Origin: Nitrososphaerota archaeon
Lineage (GTDB): Archaea; Thermoproteota; Nitrososphaeria; Nitrososphaerales; Gagatemarchaeaceae
Assembly (NCBI GenBank): GCA_005877225.1
Contig: VBPK01000052.1
Location: 1-5,342 of the forward strand
Direction of reading: 5' to 3'
DNA: 5,342 nucleotides
A model generated the notes under the pieces. That model searched no databases, had not been told where the DNA came from, and worked only from the letters and a program-made list of their open reading frames with translations. Shown here piece after piece: positions 1 to 4,505 of this stretch; position 1 is the first letter of the stretch; each line of letters opens with the position of its first letter. Made by a program: the position numbers and the translations under genes.

Positions 1-175
1 CTGCTGAAGCCGTAAACTCGACCTCCTTCTTGTTCTTGGATTTCGGGACGAAGCAGAAGAGAGCGCCAACTGATGCCGTCGCTGATCCCAGCAACGCAAA
101 CCAGTGAAGGAGGTGCTTTCGAAGGCGCTCAGCCTGACGAGAGTCCCTTGGATCAGGCTCCAGGCCCTTCGACGT
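1..175 (-). CDS. Possible membrane-protein fragment, open at left edge
   Basis: One minus-strand frame is open from the edge of the window back to a TGA at 176-178. It reads a charged stretch (AERLRKHL), then an apolar run (LLHWFALLGSATASVGALFCF) long enough for one membrane helix, then a basic KSKNKK segment. This would suit an N-terminal membrane anchor. The frame has no ATG or GTG; the only usual alternative start is TTG at 94-92, which would leave a very short N-terminus before the helix. The upper part of the frame overlaps the end of the cupin gene. A competing plus-strand frame (3-104) is also open from the edge and ends in TGA. I cannot decide between them, and the stretch may be non-coding. 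Confidence 0.22.
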
Positions 176-521
176 TCACCAGGGCCGGGCCTTCACCGAT
201 GAGGATGCTGACGACGACCGCCTCGGCCGAATGGTCTGGGTTGACGTCGCGGTGCACCAGGCCGGGTGGGATTCGGTAGAAGTCGCCTTCATGCAAGTTT
301 GCACTCTCCTTTCCGTCAGGTCCGTACTCCAGCCTGAGCCTGCCGCTAAGGGTGAGACCGTAGAGGTCCCGCGCTCCGTGGTGGTGCCAAGCAGAGACGT
401 TTTTCGGGGCTATCGTCGACTTCGAGAACAACACAGATGGTAAGTCGAAGGCTTTCTCCCGAAGAATGCCAGGAGTCTTGACGCCAGGGGTGAGCTTGCG
501 AACTACCTCTATGCGCTCCAT
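153..521 (-). CDS. Single-domain cupin protein (122 aa)
   Basis: A small beta-barrel of the cupin superfamily, about the length of a stand-alone cupin_2-type domain. Motif 1 is seen at residues 46-60 (HHHGARDLYGLTLSG), giving His46/His48 as metal ligands; the usual Glu position appears to be Asp52 with one extra residue before the closing Gly60. Motif 2 at 79-94 (GDFYRIPPGLVHRDVN) matches G-x5-P-x-G-x2-H-x3-N exactly, giving His90. A metal-binding fold is therefore likely, but single-domain cupins range from enzymes to sugar or small-molecule binders, so the substrate cannot be named. The start is the ATG at 521, about 34 bp from the centre of an AT-rich box at 551-559, which predicts a very short leader. 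It is transcribed divergently from MsrB. No signal peptide or membrane segment is visible, so it is probably cytosolic. Confidence 0.9.
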   Translation of the reverse strand: MERIEVVRKLTPGVKTPGILREKAFDLPSVLFSKSTIAPKNVSAWHHHGARDLYGLTLSGRLRLEYGPDGKESANLHEGDFYRIPPGLVHRDVNPDHSAEAVVVSILIGEGPALVNVEGPGA

Positions 522-536
522 AGTAAAGTGTCATTT

Positions 537-549
537 GTTCACCTGTTCA
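537..549. repeat. GTTCA direct repeat, possible operator
   Basis: Two copies of GTTCA (537-541 and 545-549) are separated by CCT. They lie directly between the cupin TATA-like box and its expected transcription start, where a bound repressor would block initiation. The 5-bp units are short, so chance is a real alternative. Confidence 0.25.
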
Positions 550-550
550 A

Positions 551-559
551 TTAAATATT
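551..559 (-). promoter_or_regulatory. TATA-like box for the cupin gene
   Basis: TTAAATATT on the plus strand reads AATATTTAA on the minus strand. Its centre lies about 34 bp before the cupin ATG at 521, which fits an archaeal promoter with a leader of several nucleotides. Confidence 0.55.
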
Positions 560-789
560 CCTATGAAGGCCAACGAGCTAGAGTGGACCCAGAGGGTTCC
601 ACCCCTCCCAAGGGCCGAGTCCCTGGCCCAAACCTGTCTGGGCAGCGAATCCTCCTTACTTTCCGGACAACCTCGCGCGGATGGCTCGTCTCTATGAAGA
701 CGTAAGCTCAGACCTTTCTTATTCCGGTCCTAATCCCTATTCGTGTCGGAGACTTGATCAGGCATTTTGCCTAAACCCAGTGCGCTAAC

Positions 790-798
790 TTTATACTA
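790..798 (+). promoter_or_regulatory. TATA box of msrB
   Basis: TTTATACTA is centred 25 bp before the ATG at 819, the classic archaeal spacing for a leaderless transcript. No Shine-Dalgarno sequence precedes the ATG (CTCAAAGTT), which agrees with leaderless translation. Confidence 0.7.
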
Positions 799-818
799 CT
801 CCTGGACCACTCAAAGTT

Positions 819-1205
819 ATGCTTCGAGAAGAAAAAGCAAAGCTAAGGGAGCGACTCACATCCGAACAGTACGAGGTCTGCGTCAACAAGGGGACGGAGC
901 GACCGTTCACGGGCGAGTACTGGGACAACCATGAGAAGGGCGTCTACCACTGCGTAGTCTGCGGCAGCGAGCTCTTCAGCTCCGGCACAAAGTTCGATTC
1001 AGGGACCGGCTGGCCCAGCTTCTGGGAACCGGCGAAGAAGGAAAACGTGAAGGAGAAGACGGACCGTTCCTTCTTGATGAAGAGGGTCGAGGTAGAATGC
1101 TCGAACTGCGGCTCCCACCTCGGTCATGTCTTCGACGACGGTCCCGACCCAACCGGCCTGAGATACTGCATCAATTCTGCAGCACTCAAACTGGTCAAGC
1201 CCTAA
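819..1205 (+). CDS. msrB: Peptide-methionine (R)-S-oxide reductase MsrB
   Basis: Reduces methionine-R-sulfoxide in proteins back to methionine, repairing oxidative damage in the cytosol. At 128 aa it is a complete single-domain MsrB. Visible hallmarks are GTERPFTGEYW (25-35), the zinc pair CVVC (Cys45/Cys48), GTGWPSF (62-68), the second zinc pair CSNC (Cys94/Cys97), GSHLGHVFDDGP (98-109) and the catalytic RYCINSAAL with Cys117. The resolving cysteine of the E. coli-type enzyme, which sits in a SGCGWPSF segment, is Thr63 here. The only spare cysteine is Cys21, so regeneration may use Cys21 or go directly through a reductant (inference). The start is the leaderless ATG at 819. No MsrA partner is visible in the window. 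It is divergent from the cupin and convergent with the small gene at 1245-1469. Confidence 0.97.
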   Translation: MLREEKAKLRERLTSEQYEVCVNKGTERPFTGEYWDNHEKGVYHCVVCGSELFSSGTKFDSGTGWPSFWEPAKKENVKEKTDRSFLMKRVEVECSNCGSHLGHVFDDGPDPTGLRYCINSAALKLVKP

Positions 1206-1244
1206 GCCTCCCTCCTCCCCGCTGGCCCCGGCGATAATCTGGCG

Positions 1245-1469
1245 TTACCTGCGCCGTTGCGCCTTCCAGGCCTGCGCTCGTTCACAGAAGGCCTCCGCCT
1301 CGTCCTCCGTCCTCGGGCAACGTTTGTAGTGCACGATGATCTCCCGCAACGCTTCCTCGATGGGAGTTGGGGGACCGGGGCACAGGGCGTCGAGCTGCGC
1401 CCTGACCTCAGCCAATGGTTGCCAGATCTCTGACGGGATGACTAGGGGCACGCCTCCCTTACTTGCCAT
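1245..1469 (-). CDS. Small protein, ribbon-helix-helix-like (74 aa)
   Basis: I do not recognise this as a named family. The order of elements resembles a ribbon-helix-helix DNA-binding unit: a short strand (GVPLVIPSEIW, 6-16), a first helix (QPLAEVRAQLDAL, 17-29), a turn rich in Gly and Pro, and a second amphipathic helix (PIEEALREIIVHYK, 36-49). A charged C-terminal helix (TEDEAEAFCERAQAWKAQ, 54-71) ends in RRR. It could be a small transcription regulator or an antitoxin-like protein, but no toxin gene lies beside it. The ATG at 1469 is chosen; a weak TATA-like AAATAC (minus strand, 1498-1491) is centred about 25 bp upstream. It faces MsrB tail to tail across 39 bp. That it is coding is likely but not certain. 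Confidence 0.55.
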   Translation of the reverse strand: MASKGGVPLVIPSEIWQPLAEVRAQLDALCPGPPTPIEEALREIIVHYKRCPRTEDEAEAFCERAQAWKAQRRR

Positions 1470-1520
1470 GGCGCCTTTTGCTCGCCCATTCGTATTTCTG
1501 GTTTTCCAACGGATATCTGC

Positions 1521-1529
1521 TTAAGTAAA
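1521..1529 (+). promoter_or_regulatory. TATA-like box of the GyrI-methyltransferase operon
   Basis: TTAAGTAAA is centred about 38 bp before the ATG at 1563, predicting a leader of roughly 10-13 nt. No purine-rich ribosome-binding site sits at the usual distance from the ATG. The element is close to symmetrical and might also serve the minus-strand gene at 1469. Confidence 0.5.
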
Positions 1530-1562
1530 TGCTCGCAATAGGAGCTGAGCTGAAAGCAAATC

Positions 1563-2051
1563 ATGCTTGTTGATTTCAAGATCAAGAAATTTTCGGGCTG
1601 CCGAGTAGCTTCGGTAACTTACGTCGGGCCATACAGGGAGGGCGGCGACATGATGCGGGAGGAGTTCAACCAGATCGTGAAGTGGGCGAGGAAGAATAGG
1701 GTCCGAACTGGCCGGTGGTTCTTCGCCATGCTGGATGAGTCTGAAATTCCCGACAAGAAACGAAGGTGGGAGGCGGCAATAGAGGTCAAAGGAGCCAAGG
1801 CCGAGGCCCAGGGCGGCATCCGGTTCCGAGAATTCGCCGACCAGCTCGTCGCCAGCGTGACCTTCGACCCTGAGAAGGTCTCTCCCCGCGTCATCTACTA
1901 CGGCCTGGAGGGGTGGCTCGAGCAGAGAAGGAAGGACCGGGAATACAAGTCCGCGGGTCCGCCGCGTGAGGTCTACACGGGCGACCCCTGGAGGAGCGCC
2001 CGGGCCTGGGCGAACGTGGAAGTCCAGGTTCCCGTAAAGAAGCTCCGTTAA
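1563..2051 (+). CDS. GyrI-like small-molecule-binding protein (162 aa)
   Basis: A stand-alone GyrI-like (AraC effector-binding type) domain with no attached DNA-binding domain. The fold's tandem strand-helix-strand pattern is visible: VASVTYVGPYREGG (15-28) leads into helix FNQIVKWARKNRV, then the variable strand segment RWFFAMLDES and WEAAIEVKG (69-77). The second half starts at FREFADQLVASVTFD (88-102) and ends with REVYTGDPW (135-143) and ANVEVQVPVKK (150-160). Family members bind bulky, often cationic or aromatic small molecules; some stand-alone versions hydrolyse reactive cyclopropane-bearing compounds, and others inhibit DNA gyrase. Which applies here is unknown. It is the first gene of a three-gene operon, ten bases before the methyltransferase, which suggests a role in binding or inactivating a toxic or signalling compound. 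Confidence 0.9.
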   Translation: MLVDFKIKKFSGCRVASVTYVGPYREGGDMMREEFNQIVKWARKNRVRTGRWFFAMLDESEIPDKKRRWEAAIEVKGAKAEAQGGIRFREFADQLVASVTFDPEKVSPRVIYYGLEGWLEQRRKDREYKSAGPPREVYTGDPWRSARAWANVEVQVPVKKLR

Positions 2052-2061
2052 TCAAATCACG

Positions 2062-2646
2062 ATGACCTCGTTCTTCGACGACGCCTACAGGGGGACCCCT
2101 CCGTGGGACGTGGGCCGTCCGCAACGGGAGTTTGTCAGGCTCGCCGAGAGTGGAGAAGTTCGAGGGAGGGTGCTAGACGTAGGGTGCGGAACTGGGGAGA
2201 ACGCCATCTTCTTCGCAAAGCGCGGCCTGGAGGTTTGGGGGGTGGACGCAGCCCCTCGCGCCATCGAGAAGGCAGAGAGGAAGGCGACCCTGAAAAGAGT
2301 GAAGGTAACCTTTCTGGTAGCCGATGCTCTCCGTCTTGAGCGGCTCAAGCGAACGTTCAACACGGTCACGGACTGCGGACTCTTCCACACCTTCTCGGAC
2401 GAGGAGCGTGAGAAATTCGTCGGCAGCCTGAACTCTGCGCTCGAGACCGGGGGTACCTACCTCATGCTCTGCTTCAGCGAGAAGGAGCCGACAGATTGGG
2501 GAGGTCCTCGCAGGGTTACCAAGGAGGAGATCAGAAGCAGTTTTCAGAAGAAGTGGAAGATAAACTACATCAAGGAGGCGAGATTCGAGAGCAGCTACCA
2601 TTCCGATGGGGGGATGGCCTGGCTCTCGTCGGTTACGAAATCTTGA
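2062..2646 (+). CDS. Class I SAM-dependent methyltransferase, TehB/TPMT-like
   Basis: A Rossmann-fold methyltransferase of 194 aa, complete. Motif I is VLDVGCGTG (37-45), followed by the ribose-binding acidic residue Asp62 in WGVDAAP, the adenine-contact VADAL with Asp88 (86-90), and motif IV FNTVTDCGLFHTF (99-111). The N-terminal YRGTPPWDVGRPQ (9-21) is typical of the thiopurine/tellurite-resistance-type group, whose members methylate thiols, selenols, tellurite or small organic acceptors. The acceptor cannot be read from the sequence. It starts ten bases after the preceding stop. No Shine-Dalgarno sequence or separately spaced promoter is seen before ATG 2062, so translation coupled to the upstream gene is likely. 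Its position between two GyrI-like proteins suggests that all three handle one class of small molecule (inference). Confidence 0.92.
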   Translation: MTSFFDDAYRGTPPWDVGRPQREFVRLAESGEVRGRVLDVGCGTGENAIFFAKRGLEVWGVDAAPRAIEKAERKATLKRVKVTFLVADALRLERLKRTFNTVTDCGLFHTFSDEEREKFVGSLNSALETGGTYLMLCFSEKEPTDWGGPRRVTKEEIRSSFQKKWKINYIKEARFESSYHSDGGMAWLSSVTKS

Positions 2647-2652
2647 ATCGTC

Positions 2653-2656
2653 GGAG
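2653..2656 (+). promoter_or_regulatory. Shine-Dalgarno site deciding the 2663 start
   Basis: GGAG lies six bases before the ATG at 2663, so that ATG is preferred over the in-frame ATG at 2657, which is too close to the site, and over the start at 2606 inside the methyltransferase gene. It is the only well-placed ribosome-binding site I see in the window, fitting an internal operon gene. Confidence 0.55.
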
Positions 2657-2662
2657 ATGAAC

Positions 2663-3052
2663 ATGACGGAGATACAACTTGAGGATATCAGTGTGATGTG
2701 CGTCGTCGCAAAAGGCGGTCCATCCGGAGCTAGGGCTGCCTTCGATGAGCTGGAATCGAAACTCCCGAGCCTCAGAGGCAGGAAGTTCTACGGCACCTAC
2801 CACGAGGGTGAATATCGTGCCTGCGTAGCCATGAATGAGGGCGACTCTCCGCACGCGATGAAGTTGATCACGTGGGTAATCCCGGGAGGGAGGTACCTTC
2901 GGGAGAAGGTCGATGACTGGGAGCAGAAGGTCGAAACACTCGCTTCAGTCTTTGAATCGATGGCAAGCACTCGTCGGGTCGACCGCACCCGACCAAGCGT
3001 GGAGGTCTACCGAAGTCAGAGAGAGTCGCTGCTATTGCTGCCGATAGAGTAG
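2663..3052 (+). CDS. Second GyrI-like ligand-binding protein (129 aa)
   Basis: A second stand-alone GyrI-like/AraC-effector-type domain, clearly different in sequence from the one at 1563. Landmarks are GPSGARAAFDELESKL (19-34), GRKFYGTYHEGEYRACV (39-55), the strand VIPGGRYLREKVDDW (72-86), the helix EQKVETLASVFESM (87-100), and the C-terminal RPSVEVYRSQ followed by LLLLPI (123-128). The last two match the conserved end of the family. It starts 16 bases after the methyltransferase stop. The pocket residues of the two GyrI-like proteins differ, so they may bind different ligands, or substrate and product of the methyltransferase (inference). No DNA-binding, signal or membrane segment is present. 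A five-base hairpin (3058-3071) directly follows the stop. Confidence 0.9.
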   Translation: MTEIQLEDISVMCVVAKGGPSGARAAFDELESKLPSLRGRKFYGTYHEGEYRACVAMNEGDSPHAMKLITWVIPGGRYLREKVDDWEQKVETLASVFESMASTRRVDRTRPSVEVYRSQRESLLLLPIE

Positions 3053-3077
3053 CCGGCGGCTCGAAGGAGCCCTCGCT

Positions 3078-3257
3078 CTATTTCGAAGCTGCCTTCCCTG
3101 TCTGCGACCGGTGAGCGTTGCCGTTGACGACGAAGACAACTCCCAAGACGAGAAAGGCCACCCCGACTGCCACATTGCCATAGAAGAGGAAGAGGAAGAA
3201 CGCCAGGGTCAGAAACGCGAACCCGAAAGCAGAGCTGGCCTTTCGAGCTCCCTTCAA
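3078..3257 (-). CDS. Small two-helix membrane protein (59 aa), TTG start
   Basis: This gene is short and begins with TTG, so it is easily missed. The minus-strand frame runs from TTG 3257 to TAG 3078. It encodes a basic N-terminus (MKGARK), a first apolar helix (FGFAFLTLAFFLFLFY, 11-26), a tight turn (GN), a second apolar helix (VAVGVAFLVLGVVFVV, 29-44) and a short polar, basic tail (HRSQTGKAASK). That is a hairpin of two transmembrane helices. An in-frame TGA lies 8 codons upstream of the TTG, so the start cannot lie much further out; CTG codons in between are less likely. A TATA-like element (3287-3295) is centred about 34 bp upstream. Its function is unknown. It converges on the GyrI operon with a 25-bp gap and is divergent from the CBS gene. 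Confidence 0.6.
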   Translation of the reverse strand: MKGARKASSAFGFAFLTLAFFLFLFYGNVAVGVAFLVLGVVFVVNGNAHRSQTGKAASK

Positions 3258-3286
3258 ACCGCTCCAATTCAGCCGCAGTCAAGCCC

Positions 3287-3295
3287 TTAAATAAA
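3287..3295. promoter_or_regulatory. Shared TATA box, CBS gene and small membrane gene
   Basis: TTAAATAAA reads as a TATA box in both directions. On the plus strand its centre is 25 bp before the GTG at 3316, giving a leaderless CBS transcript. On the minus strand it reads TTTATTTAA and is about 34 bp before the TTG at 3257. One element may drive both divergent genes. Confidence 0.6.
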
Positions 3296-3315
3296 GCAGG
3301 CCATCCACTCGCCTC

Positions 3316-3885
3316 GTGTCTCTCGACTTCAGCACGGGCGCGATTGCCAAGCGTGACCTCATAACCGTGGATGAGAAGACAACCGTGCTGGACGCGGCCA
3401 GGCTGATGGTGGAGCACGACGTTGGAAGCCTCGTGGTGGAGAAGAACAAAGAAAGAATCGGAATCCTGACCGAGAGGGACATCTTGAGAAAGGTTGTCGC
3501 GAAATCGCTACACGCGAGTTTCGTGACGGTCAAGGAGGTGATGAGCTCGCCGCCCGTGACCATTCCGCACGACAAGCCCCTCAGAGAGGCGGTCGACCTG
3601 ATGAACAGAAGGCGTGTGAGAAGAATGCTCGTCACGGAGGAGGGGAAGATCGTTGGTATATTCACCCTGCGCGACATACTCGCCTACAACAGGATCTGCC
3701 TCTACTGCGGCAAACAGATCAAGTCGGTGATGGATACTCCAGAGCCGGAGCCCTACCTCGAGTGCACCTGTAGTGCAAGGTACCATACGAGGTGCGCCGA
3801 GACCGTGGTGAACTGCTCGAACTGCTCGCGGACCCTCGTGACTCACGTGATATACCCGGAACCCAGCGAGACGAGTGGCGGCTAG
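3316..3885 (+). CDS. CBS-pair protein with C-terminal RING/PHD-like zinc finger
   Basis: A cytosolic sensor-type protein of 189 aa. Two CBS domains occupy about residues 8-62 and 70-125, with the repeated signatures GILTERDIL (49-57) and GIFTLRDIL (114-122); these have the G-h-x-T-x-x-D pattern whose Thr and Asp contact adenosine nucleotides in CBS pairs. The tail (128-170) has eight potential zinc ligands: Cys128-x2-Cys131, Cys150-x-Cys152, His157, Cys160, Cys167-x2-Cys170. This is a C4HC3 order like PHD/RING-type treble-clef fingers, and close in look to the prokaryotic RING families (CTCSARYHTRC). Archaeal CBS pairs with a simple four-cysteine ribbon are known; eight ligands is richer. It may couple nucleotide level to protein, RNA or DNA binding (inference). 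The start is the leaderless GTG 3316. Confidence 0.94.
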   Translation: MSLDFSTGAIAKRDLITVDEKTTVLDAARLMVEHDVGSLVVEKNKERIGILTERDILRKVVAKSLHASFVTVKEVMSSPPVTIPHDKPLREAVDLMNRRRVRRMLVTEEGKIVGIFTLRDILAYNRICLYCGKQIKSVMDTPEPEPYLECTCSARYHTRCAETVVNCSNCSRTLVTHVIYPEPSETSGG

Positions 3886-3898
3886 CTCCAATCTCAAG

Positions 3899-3905
3899 TA
3901 TAATA
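3899..3905 (+). promoter_or_regulatory. TATA box of the EF-like gene
   Basis: TATAATA lies 13 bp after the CBS stop codon and is centred about 27 bp before the ATG at 3929. This supports leaderless transcription from its own promoter and the choice of 3929 (or the next codon, ATG 3932) over the longer frame starting at 3875. Confidence 0.65.
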
Positions 3906-3928
3906 GGCGCAATCGGATACCTAAAACC

Positions 3929-4180
3929 ATGATGGAATCGAAGCGGGAGGTCGGGAGGGTCGCCCACTTCTTCCCGAAGATATCCGTAGCCATAATAGAG
4001 CTGAAGGCCCCGATAGCGGTGGGTGACAAGATAACGATAGCAGGCGCCACGACACGTCTGGAACAGGTCGTCCAGTCGATGGAGGTCGAGCACAAGGCAG
4101 TAAAGAGCGCCCGAAGCGGGCAGTCGATCGGCCTGAAGGTCGTCGGCAAAGTCAGAGAATCCGATGTAGTCTACAAGTGA
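3929..4180 (+). CDS. Translation elongation factor-like protein (EF-Tu domain II-like), 83 aa
   Basis: A single small beta-barrel resembling domain II of EF-Tu and the C-terminal barrel of U32-family peptidases. The recognisable run is REVGRVAHFFPKISVAIIEL (6-25), then APIAVGDKITIAG (27-39), TTRLEQVVQSMEVEH (41-55), ARSGQSIGLKV (59-69) and RESDVVYK (76-83), with the usual order of paired strands. Archaea carry such stand-alone proteins annotated as translation elongation factor-like; in U32 systems the barrel accompanies a peptidase-like enzyme that modifies tRNA or rRNA, but no U32 gene is seen here. The protein lacks the GTPase domain, so it cannot act as a GTPase itself. Its length is normal for this family. 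The start is ATG 3929, with ATG 3932 equally possible. A frame starting at 3875 overlaps the CBS gene and its own promoter and is not used. Confidence 0.87.
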   Translation: MMESKREVGRVAHFFPKISVAIIELKAPIAVGDKITIAGATTRLEQVVQSMEVEHKAVKSARSGQSIGLKVVGKVRESDVVYK

Positions 4181-4184
4181 CCCG

Positions 4185-4505
4185 TTGCCTGCTGCTGCTG
4201 CTGCAATTGCCGTCATATCGGGTCAGGTCAACAGAATCTACCCAAATTGTCAGACGGTCGAGTCATGCCAGATTAACAGACCGCCTCCCGAAGAGGGTGG
4301 CAACTCTCTCGCCGTTGGTGAGGCGGAGATGGGGGAGGCCGCCCGAGCCGGCTCCCGACAAGCGCAGTCGGGAATGTTCATGGCGGTCGAACTCTTCGAG
4401 GCCGAGCCTCGTGCTCAGGAGAGCGTGGTGTGGCTTGACAGCTTCACAGGGAAAGGGCTGAGGGCCGTTCGCCGCCAGGAAGGTGGCGCAGAGCGTCTTG
4501 CTTAG
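4185..4505 (+). CDS. Doubtful ORF, unknown product (106 aa)
   Basis: A TTG-start frame begins four bases after the EF-like gene and stays open to TAG 4503-4505. The protein begins with an alanine run from a CTG/GCT repeat and is rich in Glu, Ala and Gly (EEGGNSLAVGEAEMGEAARA, then MFMAVELFEAEPRAQESVVW). I recognise no domain. In favour of coding: many codons begin with G and third positions are somewhat GC-rich, as in the real genes around it. Against: there is no ribosome-binding site, an unusual start, and the same stretch is full of inverted repeats that fit an RNA gene. A second frame (4177-4461) is open over the same ground, so open frames are cheap here. Internal ATGs could give shorter products. 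Confidence 0.22.
   Translation: MPAAAAAIAVISGQVNRIYPNCQTVESCQINRPPPEEGGNSLAVGEAEMGEAARAGSRQAQSGMFMAVELFEAEPRAQESVVWLDSFTGKGLRAVRRQEGGAERLA
4189..4203 (+). repeat. Short CTG repeat, five units
   Basis: Five perfect CTG units directly follow the EF-like stop region. If the doubtful ORF is translated, they encode its alanine run. Such a short tract may vary in length by slippage. Confidence 0.6.

Larger units (their letters stand above)
522..818. other. Divergent intergenic region, cupin/msrB
   Basis: This 297-bp spacer carries the cupin promoter at its left end and the MsrB promoter at its right end. In between I see a short imperfect dyad at 583-602 (GTGGACCC, loop AGAG, GGTTCCAC; one mismatch) and a 5-bp inverted repeat GGGCC/GGCCC at 612-629. 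A 44-codon ATG ORF at 563-697 exists, but it has no spaced promoter or ribosome-binding site and its product looks like nothing I recognise. No tRNA-like T-arm or other known RNA gene is recognisable. Confidence 0.5.

Noticed and set aside
563..697. 44-codon ORF in the cupin/msrB spacer
   Set aside because: The AT-rich box lies only a few bases before the ATG, too close to serve it; there is no ribosome-binding site and the product has no recognisable feature.
2606..3052. Longer form of the second GyrI-like gene starting inside the methyltransferase gene
   Set aside because: The extra N-terminus (MGGWPGSRRLRNLESSE) is the methyltransferase 3' end read in another frame, and the GGAG before ATG 2663 decides for the shorter form.
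3058..3071. GGCTC-GAAG-GAGCC hairpin after the operon as an intrinsic terminator
   Set aside because: No T tract follows, and archaeal termination depends on T tracts rather than hairpins. It could still limit read-through between the convergent genes.
3016..3417. Minus-strand frame of 133 codons across the CBS start
   Set aside because: It overlaps the CBS gene and the shared promoter, and reads the small membrane gene in the wrong frame.
3875..4180. Longer form of the EF-like gene
   Set aside because: It would overlap the CBS gene and include its own TATA box; the family similarity begins only after the ATG at 3929.
3508..4216. Long minus-strand frames opposite the CBS and EF-like genes
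   Set aside because: They mirror well-supported genes and their products are low-complexity, rich in Ser/Arg, with no recognisable domain.
4466..4500. SRP RNA helix 8, suggested by the AGGAA loop between CGCCGCC and GGTGGCG
   Set aside because: The conserved symmetric-loop bases (UCAGG before and AGCAG after the tip) are missing, and the ends of the region do not form the long terminal helix.
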